This document shows, piece by piece, positions 1-6,369 of a stretch of 10,511 nucleotides of DNA. The notes below the pieces were generated by a model. It did not search any database, was not told the DNA's origin, and saw only the letters and a program-made list of their open reading frames with translations. The translations under genes were made by a program, and so were the position numbers. Numbering within the stretch: the first letter of the stretch is position 1; each line of letters opens with the position of its first letter. The DNA is from an uncultured Collinsella sp. (GTDB lineage Bacteria; Actinomycetota; Coriobacteriia; Coriobacteriales; Coriobacteriaceae). Location: positions 1 through 10,511 of the forward strand of contig USDH01000038.1 of assembly GCA_900553415.1 (NCBI GenBank), given 5' to 3'.

Positions 1-107
1 GCGGACGGACCGCTGCGGCGCTTACGCGCCTTGCGAGCTGCGCTGGCAAACGCTTACGCGTTTACTCAGCTCCGCGCCCTCACGGGGTTCGATTCCGTGC
101 GAGGGCT
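1..107 (+). other. Possible structured RNA (3' part) with a tRNA-like T-arm
   Basis: This stretch can fold into a row of hairpins on the plus strand: GCGG/CCGC (1-4 with 10-13), GGCGC-TTAC-GCGCC (17-30), a GAGCTG/CAGCTC stem (35-40 with 67-72) that encloses AAACGC-TTAC-GCGTTT (48-63), and GCCCTC/GAGGGC (76-81 with 101-106) around ACGG/CCGT. The last loop carries GGTTCGATTCC (86-96), an exact match to the T-arm consensus of tRNAs. No D-arm or anticodon arm of a tRNA can be found upstream. A tmRNA 3' end was considered, but the bases after the T-arm do not allow the G3-U70 acceptor pair that tmRNA needs, and no CCA follows. It may be the end of a structured RNA that begins left of the window, or a tRNA-derived remnant. 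I do not recognise the family. Confidence 0.35.
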
Positions 108-111
108 ACAT

Positions 112-141
112 AAAAGAAAAGGACCCCTTTGCAGAGGTCCT
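112..141 (-). terminator. Rho-independent terminator after tRNA-Phe
   Basis: On the minus strand AGGACCTC pairs with GGGGTCCT (134-141 with 120-127, one U-G pair) around a TGCAAA loop, followed by TTTCTTTT (119-112). It starts 13 bases past the 3' end of the tRNA-Phe gene. In the plus direction the hairpin is not followed by a T run, so it should act mainly on minus-strand transcripts. Confidence 0.8.
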
Positions 142-154
142 AGTCAATTCAAGG

Positions 155-227
<73 letters not shown>

Positions 228-238
228 ATTTGAGGTGT

Positions 239-253
239 GCCTTGTTTCAAGGC
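239..253 (-). other. Short hairpin in the tRNA-Phe 5' leader
   Basis: GCCTTG and CAAGGC form a perfect 6-bp stem with a 3-nt loop. It lies between the predicted transcription start (about 253) and the first base of the tRNA (227). It may mark or guide 5' leader processing, or may simply stabilise the leader; the role is a guess. Confidence 0.4.
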
Positions 254-259
254 TTGATT

Positions 260-287
260 AGTATAACCAAGGACGCGTTCCGGTCAA
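260..287 (-). promoter_or_regulatory. Sigma-70-type promoter of tRNA-Phe
   Basis: On the minus strand, TTGACC (287-282) is followed after 16 bases by TATACT (265-260). Each box is one base from the housekeeping consensus. The expected start is near 253, giving a leader of about 26 nt before the tRNA. The -35 box overlaps one arm of an AACCGAG/CTCGGTT inverted repeat (286-292 and 320-326). No clear Rho-independent terminator lies between the end of the DUF192 gene (385) and this promoter, so read-through from the pilus operon is possible. Confidence 0.8.
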
Positions 288-384
288 CCGAGAATTTCAA
301 AAAAGTTTTTGAGCACAGCCTCGGTTCTTTAAATCGGCACGTCAGAGGCATCAGCCGGCAGCAAGAAGTTTTTCGCTCAGTCCC

Positions 385-744
385 TTAAGCCGGCACGCGT
401 TGGAGAGCAGGGGTCGAAACAATGATTGAAGGACGCTCTAGTACGGCCCGGGCGCCGGGGCAGGAGCACATACGCCAGGGACATACGTTTTCGTAGCGCG
501 CGAGGATATTGCCGTCGCGATCGATGAAGGCGATGTCGATGGGATAGGCCATAAAACACGTGTGGACCGAAGAGCAGCGTGGAAACGCCATGACGAGCGG
601 CAAGCCGTTGGCGGCAACCGGACGCCGTCCCAGCATGCCGCGCAGGCGCACGACAAACGACTCCGCCACCACAAACTCAGCCGGCGTCCAACCCAGCCTA
701 TTGAGTGCCCGCGCGTAGGCGATGTAGGACGAGACCGCGGTCAC
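385..744 (-). CDS. DUF192 family protein, last gene of the tad operon
   Basis: A 119-residue protein matching the DUF192 family (function not established). Seen: an N-terminal stretch FVVAES...RGMLGRR (about residues 24-41), the family core with FMAYPIDIAFIDRDGNIL (about 64-81), and a GARAVLE segment near residues 97-103. After that the C-terminus diverges and is short compared with the usual family ending. There is no signal peptide, although many DUF192 proteins have one. I start at GTG 744, because this codon overlaps the stop of the preceding pseudopilin gene as GTGA and has GGGGGTGG 4 bases upstream; a frame extending to ATG 849 would overlap the pseudopilin gene by about 100 bp. The coupling implies production together with the pilus proteins. 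It contains six cysteines, including a CPWRMCSC cluster. The family call is firm; the role in the pilus is unknown. Confidence 0.85.
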   Translation of the reverse strand: MTAVSSYIAYARALNRLGWTPAEFVVAESFVVRLRGMLGRRPVAANGLPLVMAFPRCSSVHTCFMAYPIDIAFIDRDGNILARYENVCPWRMCSCPGARAVLERPSIIVSTPALQRVPA

Positions 745-1217
745 ATGACCACCCCCGGACGCCACGGATCGACCGTCACCGCGCGCTCGTGCGACAACGT
801 TGTCGGCGCCCCCAGCGAAACGCCAGCGATGCTGAGAGAAGTCGGCCACGGCTCATAGTGCATGGTGCAGGTGTAGGTCCTAAACGTACCGGATAGGGAG
901 AGCAGGCCACCATCCGATGCCTCCGCGCCTTGCTCGCTCGACACTTCGATCCGCAAGTCATAGCCTTCCATGGCATTCAGAATTTGAGTCTGAACCGTCG
1001 CCGAGGCATCGGCAGAGCTTTCGTCGCCCTCCCCCTCCGACGCCACGGCGTGCGCCAACACGATGTCGGGTACCACGCGGTCGAAGCGCGCGACAGCGCT
1101 GGCAAAGATCATGACGTTGTACACGATGAGTGCCAGCACCAGCAAAACGGGTGTAACCACTGCCATCTCCACCGTCGCTTGGGCGCGCTCCTCGCGCAGA
1201 CGCATGCGGATACTCAT
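741..1217 (-). CDS. TadE-family pseudopilin (second, after the TadG-like gene)
   Basis: A 158-residue protein with a class III (Flp-type) prepilin signal: a short basic leader of about 12 residues ending REERA, then QATVEM with the conserved Glu at +5 of the mature protein, and a hydrophobic helix to about residue 42 (AVVTPVLLVLALIVYNVMIF). The following exported domain is acidic (GEGDESS), has one Cys, and ends near a proline-rich stretch. Length and layout fit TadE/TadF pseudopilins, which are processed and needed for pilus assembly but are not the major subunit. ATG 1217 overlaps the stop of the large upstream gene as TAATG, with a weak GGTGGG ribosome site. Whether it corresponds to TadE or TadF cannot be told from the sequence. 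Confidence 0.85.
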   Translation of the reverse strand: MSIRMRLREERAQATVEMAVVTPVLLVLALIVYNVMIFASAVARFDRVVPDIVLAHAVASEGEGDESSADASATVQTQILNAMEGYDLRIEVSSEQGAEASDGGLLSLSGTFRTYTCTMHYEPWPTSLSIAGVSLGAPTTLSHERAVTVDPWRPGVVM

Positions 1218-3370
1218 TACGACCCACCGCCCAGAGCGCCAACCAGCGTGGCGACATCGACGGTGAGTGGGATGGAGCCACCGCCGGGCAGAGGAATCTC
1301 CGCAAGCGTGAACACCGTACCGCTAATGGTGCGTTCGACTTGATATTCCAACGCCTCGCAAAGCGCCTTGGGATCGGTCACGCCCAACGGAATACTTCGC
1401 AGCTTGTCTTGCGCTTGAGAGAAACCGGCAATGTCAGACCCCGGACTCTTAATGACGTTGGCGGAATCGGTCAGCACCGGCTTTCGCAGGCGCAAGTCGC
1501 ACGGTTCCAGACCCAACGCCGCCACGGACGCCGAAACGGTATCGCCGAGCCACGATGCGATGGAGCCCAACGCGCCGCTGCCCCCTCCTAGGCCTTTAAT
1601 CATCTCGTCCATAAGTTCGTCGGCCGAACCTTGGATGTCTCCGTATCCCACAAGCAGCCGCCCCCAAACATCCATGACGCCGTCGAGCACACCGGCAACG
1701 CCGCCCGAGCGTTCCTTCAATGTCGAGAAAAATCGCGAAAGCACGTTGTTTTGCGCCGTCGCCTCATCGGGCGCCAGCACCGCGGCAGAGATGGCACCGC
1801 GATCGCCAAGCCTGACTGCCGTGTTAAACGAAGAGTTGAGCTCATCGGGGCTCGAGATGGCACCCGAAACCGCAAAGGCAACCACGCCGTTGCGACCGGG
1901 CGGAGCGATACGCGGACGCTCGCCCGAAAGCGCTTTAATGGCCTGGTCAAACGCATTGCCCGCACGGTCGGCTTCGTCCTCGGTCTGACGCTCGAGCTCG
2001 AGCTCCTTGTTGCGACAGTCGACGTAGTCCTCCAGGGCGTCTTTAAACTTGTCAAAGTGATACTCGAAGCCGTTTTCGATCGATGTAGAAGGAGCGGCGA
2101 CGGCACCAAGCGACGAAACGCCAAAATGGCATTTGCTGCATTTATCCTGTCCATCGTAATCGGCAACCGAAGCAAATCCGCTCGGCGTCCCTTTCTTATA
2201 GTTAGGGCAGGTCGTCCCGTAATGCAGATACGCCTTGTCATCGTTCACGCTCGTCGGCCACACTGCATCGGTATAGAGCTCCGTCGCCCGAACCTCATCA
2301 GAGTTGCGCGGCAACAGTGGAATATAGGAGGAAACCCTGTCTCCGTTCTCGGTTATATATGCCCGATCGACCCCCGCACTCGCATAGGTATAAAACGCCT
2401 TACGCGCCGCAGACTCTGCCCTCATCTCGACACTCGAGCCGTGGGGCTTCTCATTTGTCAGACGCCAATGGTAGTAGTCCTTCGCGCGATCAAGGGCAAC
2501 TTGAGGCTCCCACGTAACGCTCGAAGCGTAATGCGGATTTTGAACACCGGAGAGATCCGTTAGGCTTTTCGCGCGCTCCCACATACACGAACAGCTGCCG
2601 ACCGAACCTTTATCCGATCCACCGCAATCCGCTAGCCAGGCACGCTCCTTTGCCTTCGCCGTCTCCTCCGATGCTTTTTGTAGCTCCTCGGCCGCGCGCT
2701 CCAGATCTTCCGACGCATCTTTAATGGCATCGGTCGAGATCTCGGAACCCTCGAGCGCAACAAAATCAGACTCGGATGTCCTGGGCACGGCAAGCGCCGT
2801 ACCGGTATAGGTCACACTATCGGTATCCTGCGCCGACACCGCCTGCGTGGCACGCGCGGCGATCAGATACGGCAGAGCCGTCTCGATTTTCTGTAAGCCT
2901 TCCGATGCGCTTTTTGCAAACTTGTTGCGCGTTTTAATGATCTCAATCCCGGTGTCGACCATATTGCCGGCAACTGGTTCGGCACCCGGGATGAGGATGG
3001 CGACCAGGCCCGTCCCGATCGTGGCAAACCCCGCCAGCCCCAGACTCAAGATGCTCGCATCAACCACCGTGGCAGCCGTGTGATAGGACGACACTACGTT
3101 GGCACCCGCCAGCGCGCCGCTATCGGCCGCCACCTGGGTATCCCCGGCACGCGACATGCTCCATATCGCCGCCGTCGACGAAAACAGCAGCGTGAGCACC
3201 ACCAAGATGACCACCGCAGAGGAGAGCGTGGTGTAGGCACCGTCTTCGATAAACAGATCGACACCGGCTCGACCCATAAAGCCGCCTCGCTTGCGATGGC
3301 AGCTCGGACGGCACGTCAAAACGCGTCTAGACCAGAAACGCTTAATCCCATGTAGCAATCCACGAATCAT
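1217..3370 (-). CDS. Large TadG-like pilus-associated membrane protein
   Basis: A 717-residue protein. Residues 1-45 form a long basic leader. IEDGAYTTLSSA and a membrane helix (about 49-70) follow, then the stretch DTQVAADSGALAGANVV (about 77-93), which is typical of TadG/TadE-type proteins. A second hydrophobic stretch (about 104-128) and two likely coiled coils (about 216-243 and 450-481) come next. Nine cysteines lie in the exported part (about 249, 260, 262, 388, 411, 414, 452, 624, 671), so disulfides or metal binding are possible. I see no von Willebrand A metal site, unlike some TadG proteins. The C-terminus is Gly- and Pro-rich. ATG 3370 is chosen because GGAGGG lies 5 bases upstream; it overlaps the TadE-family gene by 29 bp. 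ATG 3277, nearer the helix, is an alternative. Likely a surface or tip protein, or an assembly factor; the family link rests mainly on the N-terminus. Confidence 0.75.
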   Translation of the reverse strand: MIRGLLHGIKRFWSRRVLTCRPSCHRKRGGFMGRAGVDLFIEDGAYTTLSSAVVILVVLTLLFSSTAAIWSMSRAGDTQVAADSGALAGANVVSSYHTAATVVDASILSLGLAGFATIGTGLVAILIPGAEPVAGNMVDTGIEIIKTRNKFAKSASEGLQKIETALPYLIAARATQAVSAQDTDSVTYTGTALAVPRTSESDFVALEGSEISTDAIKDASEDLERAAEELQKASEETAKAKERAWLADCGGSDKGSVGSCSCMWERAKSLTDLSGVQNPHYASSVTWEPQVALDRAKDYYHWRLTNEKPHGSSVEMRAESAARKAFYTYASAGVDRAYITENGDRVSSYIPLLPRNSDEVRATELYTDAVWPTSVNDDKAYLHYGTTCPNYKKGTPSGFASVADYDGQDKCSKCHFGVSSLGAVAAPSTSIENGFEYHFDKFKDALEDYVDCRNKELELERQTEDEADRAGNAFDQAIKALSGERPRIAPPGRNGVVAFAVSGAISSPDELNSSFNTAVRLGDRGAISAAVLAPDEATAQNNVLSRFFSTLKERSGGVAGVLDGVMDVWGRLLVGYGDIQGSADELMDEMIKGLGGGSGALGSIASWLGDTVSASVAALGLEPCDLRLRKPVLTDSANVIKSPGSDIAGFSQAQDKLRSIPLGVTDPKALCEALEYQVERTISGTVFTLAEIPLPGGGSIPLTVDVATLVGALGGGS

Positions 3371-3878
3371 AGTCTCCCTCCAGCCATTCGGGACGCGATT
3401 GATACGAGACATCGACTTTGAGCTCAACGTAGCCGCCCTCGGCGGTACCACCCATAGCCTGCGCAAACGCACCGATCACAGGCAACGGCTTGACCTCGCC
3501 GGAAACGGACACGGACGAGACGCTACCCGCATCTGCCCGGCCAAGCTCGATATCCCACGACAACGGCCCGCCGGCATGAAAGATCGAAACGTTGGGCACT
3601 GCGGCAAGTCGGCGGCGGGCGAACTCCTTAAGATCGTCGTCCTCCGCCGTCGTCGTGGTCATGAGCCGCGCGGTCTCGGCGGCGGCAGACTCCATGACCG
3701 CGCGCGTATAGAGCAGGCACACCGGTTGCAGTGCGAGAAGGATGAGCGTCAGAAACGTCGGCAGCAAAAAAGCGGCCTCGACCGTAGACTGCGCCCGGTC
3801 CTCGCGCGCGGCATCAATACAACGCGATGTCCTTAGCGGCCGCAGCGGCGTCGATAACCGACGTCGAGGCAACGCCAT
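3342..3878 (-). CDS. TadE-family pseudopilin (first), start uncertain
   Basis: The clear part begins around 3816: AAREDRAQSTVEAAF, a class III prepilin site (A then QSTVE), then a hydrophobic helix (LLPTFLTLILLALQPVCLLY). A soluble domain of about 120 residues follows, with a charged TAEDDD segment and a C-terminus ending IATWD. This is the TadE/TadF pseudopilin layout. The start is a problem. The nearest in-frame ATG (3878) lies inside the preceding pilin gene, overlaps it by 65 bp and has no good ribosome site; it would add an odd Arg/Leu-rich leader. An ATG at 3814-3812, overlapping the upstream stop as TGATG, is out of frame. One extra base after it would give MAAREDRAQ, a leader like its paralogues'. 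So this could be a one-base deletion, a base-call error, or real use of 3878. Confidence 0.75.
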   Translation of the reverse strand: MALPRRRLSTPLRPLRTSRCIDAAREDRAQSTVEAAFLLPTFLTLILLALQPVCLLYTRAVMESAAAETARLMTTTTAEDDDLKEFARRRLAAVPNVSIFHAGGPLSWDIELGRADAGSVSSVSVSGEVKPLPVIGAFAQAMGGTAEGGYVELKVDVSYQSRPEWLEGDYDSWIATWD

Positions 3879-4032
3879 GGGATGCCGCCCGCTCAACCAG
3901 CGCCGCCAAGCGCCCATCGGTGCCAGCGCGCCAAAGCCCCGCGATCGCCAGCACGATCGATAACAGCGCCACCGTGACGATGGCGTATTCCACAGTCGCT
4001 TGGGCAACCTCTTCACGCAGAACGCCATGCAT
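3814..4032 (-). CDS. Small Flp/TadE-type minor pilin
   Basis: A 72-residue protein with a 10-residue leader (MHGVLREEVA), the class III processing site A/QATVEY with Glu at +5 and Tyr at +6, a hydrophobic helix (AIVTVALLSIVLAIAGLW), and a short Ala-rich tail (SVIDAAAAAKDIALY). Tyr after the Glu is the hallmark of true Flp pilins, so this resembles a second, minor Flp-like pilin more than TadE. ATG 4032 follows AAAGGAGG with about 9 bases between; this ribosome site is inside the last codons of the upstream gene. The stop TGA is directly followed by an out-of-frame ATG (TGATG). Small pilins of this kind occur in actinobacterial Tad loci; the exact role is inferred. Confidence 0.85.
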   Translation of the reverse strand: MHGVLREEVAQATVEYAIVTVALLSIVLAIAGLWRAGTDGRLAALVERAASHGVASTSVIDAAAAAKDIALY

Positions 4033-4033
4033 T

Positions 4034-4597
4034 TCACGATCCCTCCTTTGAGCTTATTGTTTGCGGGACCAGGCGCACGGCGCGCAGACGACACGAAGCA
4101 TCGCCAGTATCCGCGGCAACCGTCACCATATCGACCCAGCCGCGTCCGTCACGCACGATAGCGCCCCACACGTTTCCCTTGATGTCGAGATAGCCGCTCA
4201 GAGCAAGTTGTGCCGTGGGTACCTCGCGATAGGCACGCAGCATATCCTCCGCCGCTTCGGTCATCGGTCGGTCCTCGGACCATGCAAGCCGGACCGCAAT
4301 CGCGTTGCCCTCAGGCGAATCCGTCGCAGTGCCAGACCGCTTGTCGAGCGTCCGCAGAAAGGTTTGCGCCGTGATAGCGACATCCGAATCGTCCGCATCT
4401 CGCATCTCATCTTCTTGAGACGCCACCGCCGAATCTGAGCCCAAATCGGAGGCGGTCCCAGGACGCTGCTGCCGCGCGACGTTAAGCCCCCAAAGCACCG
4501 CCGCTATCGCCACGGTCAGGCAAGCAAACACCAGCAGCACCCCGATGGGACGCTCGCCCTCTACAGGCTGTTGATGCCCTCGCTGATAGCGTTCCAT
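4034..4597 (-). CDS. Unrecognised single-pass membrane protein in the tad operon
   Basis: A 187-residue protein with no family that I recognise. The N-terminus is short and charged, then comes one membrane helix (about residues 17-41: PIGVLLVFACLTVAIAAVLW). A Ser/Asp/Glu-rich linker (45-73) leads to a folded region (about 74-187) with the stretch ALSGYLDIKGNVWGAIV and a single exported Cys (169). It has no class III prepilin site. It lies between flp and the small pilin gene, and its last codons carry the ribosome site of the latter. ATG 4597 would overlap the end of flp by 37 bp and has only a weak AAGG upstream; GTG 4540, just before the helix, is the alternative. Its place suggests an anchored assembly or anchoring factor for the pilus, but that is inferred from position only. 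Confidence 0.7.
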   Translation of the reverse strand: MERYQRGHQQPVEGERPIGVLLVFACLTVAIAAVLWGLNVARQQRPGTASDLGSDSAVASQEDEMRDADDSDVAITAQTFLRTLDKRSGTATDSPEGNAIAVRLAWSEDRPMTEAAEDMLRAYREVPTAQLALSGYLDIKGNVWGAIVRDGRGWVDMVTVAADTGDASCRLRAVRLVPQTISSKEGS

Positions 4598-4794
4598 AGA
4601 TCTTGGACCTTGCCCTTAAATGCGACGATGGCGATAATCGCGATCACCACGAGCACGCCGACCAAGATGGCATACTCGGTGGTACCCTGTGCACTCTCCT
4701 CCTGCAATAGTTCCTTGGCGCGCTGACGAACATGTGCCGCCCGGCAAAACGCCCAGCCCTGGACCTTGCCAGCAGCGTCAGTCATCGTGTTCAT
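4561..4794 (-). CDS. flp: Flp major pilin precursor
   Basis: A 77-residue prepilin. The leader is unusually long (35 residues, ending LLQEESA). Processing before QGTTEY would leave a 42-residue mature pilin with Glu at +5 and Tyr at +6, a hydrophobic helix (AILVGVLVVIAIIAIVAF) and a short amphipathic tail (VQDLWNAISEGINSL). Mature length and motif fit the Flp pilin family, which polymerises into the Tad fibre. ATG 4794 has GGGAGG with 5 bases between, placed just after the tadC stop; the intergenic gap is 10 bp. A later Met (residue 4) is a less likely start. The residue before the cleavage point is Ala rather than the common Gly. No promoter or terminator could be seen around it, so it appears to be made from the operon mRNA. 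Confidence 0.92.
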   Translation of the reverse strand: MNTMTDAAGKVQGWAFCRAAHVRQRAKELLQEESAQGTTEYAILVGVLVVIAIIAIVAFKGKVQDLWNAISEGINSL

Positions 4795-4804
4795 GTATTC
4801 CTCC

Positions 4805-5446
4805 CTACATCATCCCGCCTGCTCCCAGCAGCGGGCCCAATATGGACAGAAGCAACGCCGGCAAGATGAGCGTGCCGGTGGGAATCAGCAGCTTGACGGG
4901 CGCACGCTCGATCTCGCGCTCGACCGCGGCGCGATGAGCCGCACGGATCTCGCGACTTTGAGCGGCCAGCGTCTCGGCAAGTGGGGCACCCAGGGCGAGC
5001 GCCTGCCCCACCGTGATGGCAAAGGTCTCGAGCGCTCGCACGTCCAGGTCGCGCGCGGCGGCCAACAACTCGTCCTCACGCGTGCCCACGCCCACCTGCC
5101 ACGCCATGCAGGCGCGCTCAAGGCGAAGAGCCAGCACTGACCGGCGGTTGGCGCAGAAAATCTCAAGCGCCGCATCAAACGAAAGACCGGCCGAAAGACC
5201 CAAGCGCACAACATCGATCATCTCGGACACTTCGCCGAGCGACACTCGCGCCGGGCCGCCCGCTCCAACCGCGCCCTTCACTCGCGCGGTCAGAGCATCG
5301 ACCACCGAGCGACCCGCGGCAGCGACCAGCACCGCCTCGCGCTTGCAGGCCCCTGCGACCTTGCGTGCATCCGCCCGATCCAACCCCGTCGCGACAAATA
5401 CGCTCAGGGCGCACAGGCAAGCCGCAACTGCAACCGGGGCGCTCAT
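4805..5446 (-). CDS. tadC: TadC, inner-membrane platform protein of the Tad pilus
   Basis: A 213-residue protein of the type II secretion F (T2SSF) family. One helix at the N-terminus (about 4-22), a cytoplasmic T2SSF-type helical domain (about 74-165) with GEVSEMIDVVRLGLSAG and ALALGAPLAETLAAQ, and C-terminal membrane helices (about 182-210). This is on the short side for the family, but the core appears complete. With TadB it would form the platform that transmits TadA ATPase motion to the pilin pool. ATG 5446 overlaps the tadB stop as ATGA; a longer frame reaching 5584 would lie within tadB and is rejected. Spacing to its GTGGAG site is short, so translation is probably coupled to tadB. 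Confidence 0.9.
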   Translation of the reverse strand: MSAPVAVAACLCALSVFVATGLDRADARKVAGACKREAVLVAAAGRSVVDALTARVKGAVGAGGPARVSLGEVSEMIDVVRLGLSAGLSFDAALEIFCANRRSVLALRLERACMAWQVGVGTREDELLAAARDLDVRALETFAITVGQALALGAPLAETLAAQSREIRAAHRAAVEREIERAPVKLLIPTGTLILPALLLSILGPLLGAGGMM

Positions 5447-6369
5447 AGCTCCACCCGCATAATGCGCCGGATAACCACCAGGGCAACGGCGTTGAGGGCA
5501 AGACCCAGCACCACAGCGCCCGCGCCGGCAGGCGTCGCAAGACCGCGACGAAAATCTGCCGAAAGCAGCGCCAACACCGCGCACATGCCCGCCGGCATCG
5601 CCGCGACCATATGCGCAGACATGCGAGCCTGCGACGTCTTAACATCCAGGCGGCGCTTGAGCTCAATGCGCTCCCCCACCATGCTCGACGCCTCGGACAG
5701 TAAGTCGGCAAGCGGAGCGCCGGTGCGCTGAGACACCTTAAGCGCCAAGGTCACAAGCGAAAGACCGGGGGCGTCGATACGCACGAGCAAGTCATCGAGC
5801 GCGTCGGTCGCCGAGATGCCGCAATCGATCGCCGCCGCCACCCGCAAAAACTCGTTATGCACTGGCTCTTGCGCATGAGCGCCCACAAAGCGCATGCCCT
5901 GGGCCAGCGAATGTCCCGAGGCAAGCGACATGGAAAGTGCGGTAAACGCCTCGGGCATTGCCTCTTCTGCATCGTGTTGCTCGCGCCGGCTCTCAAAGCC
6001 ATCCCGAGCGGCACCAACGGCAAACGGAGCAACAAGTCCCAAGGCAAATCCGAGGGGCGATAACGACACCATCGTTAGTAAAACGCAGCAGACACCGCTC
6101 GATAGCAGCAGAAACGCCAAACATCCCGAAGCATCCTCGATCACGAGGCCAAGGCGATGCGCCGGAGCCAGCGATGCCCACGAACGGGCGATCTTTTTCA
6201 GCAGATCGTTTTCCACCAGCTCACGCGGCAGCTTCTCTGCCACCGTCTCGAGCGCCTGACGTGCCAGCTCCGCCGGCGGTACCTGCGGCACACGAGGTTC
6301 CGCCCCGCACGCCGTCGCGACAGAAAGCCCTGCCAAGCCCCCTACGACGAGGGGCACAGCGATCTCCAT
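5443..6369 (-). CDS. tadB: TadB, inner-membrane platform protein of the Tad pilus
   Basis: A 308-residue T2SSF-family protein. N-terminal helix (about 4-20), a cytoplasmic stretch, two helices (about 82-120), then the T2SSF domain (about 137-228) with AMPEAFTALSMSLASGHSLAQG, GISATDALDDLLVRI and SQRTGAPLADLLSEAS. Two C-terminal helices follow (about 252-270 and 281-303). Length and order are normal for TadB. ATG 6369 follows AGGAGG by 7 bases, the best ribosome site in the operon. It overlaps the tadA end by 28 bp. Partner of TadC and TadA in the pilus machine. Confidence 0.92.
   Translation of the reverse strand: MEIAVPLVVGGLAGLSVATACGAEPRVPQVPPAELARQALETVAEKLPRELVENDLLKKIARSWASLAPAHRLGLVIEDASGCLAFLLLSSGVCCVLLTMVSLSPLGFALGLVAPFAVGAARDGFESRREQHDAEEAMPEAFTALSMSLASGHSLAQGMRFVGAHAQEPVHNEFLRVAAAIDCGISATDALDDLLVRIDAPGLSLVTLALKVSQRTGAPLADLLSEASSMVGERIELKRRLDVKTSQARMSAHMVAAMPAGMCAVLALLSADFRRGLATPAGAGAVVLGLALNAVALVVIRRIMRVEL

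Noticed and set aside
1..110. 3' end of a tmRNA (ssrA)
   Set aside because: The hairpins and T-arm fit, but the bases after the T-arm cannot give the G3-U70 pair and no CCA is present. Kept only as an unidentified structured RNA.
350..396. Direct repeat AGCCGGCA (353-360 and 388-395) as part of a terminator
   Set aside because: The two copies are in the same direction, do not form a stem, and no T run follows on the minus strand.
2104..2154. CSKCH as a cytochrome c heme site in the TadG-like protein
   Set aside because: A single C-x-x-C-H in a Cys-containing exported protein can arise by chance; nothing else here suggests a cytochrome or heme attachment genes.
1631..2563. Plus-strand open frame of 310 codons
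   Set aside because: Antisense to the large TadG-like gene, Arg-rich and without any recognisable motif; the minus strand has a consistent start, ribosome site and coupled neighbours.
3879..4094. Longer TadE-family protein starting at 4094
   Set aside because: The extra part overlaps the whole small pilin gene in another frame, and its Arg/Trp-rich sequence is typical of a shadow frame.
5447..5584. Longer TadC starting at 5584
   Set aside because: The extra residues are read inside tadB, are Cys/Arg-rich and have no membrane helix; ATG 5446 overlaps the tadB stop as ATGA.
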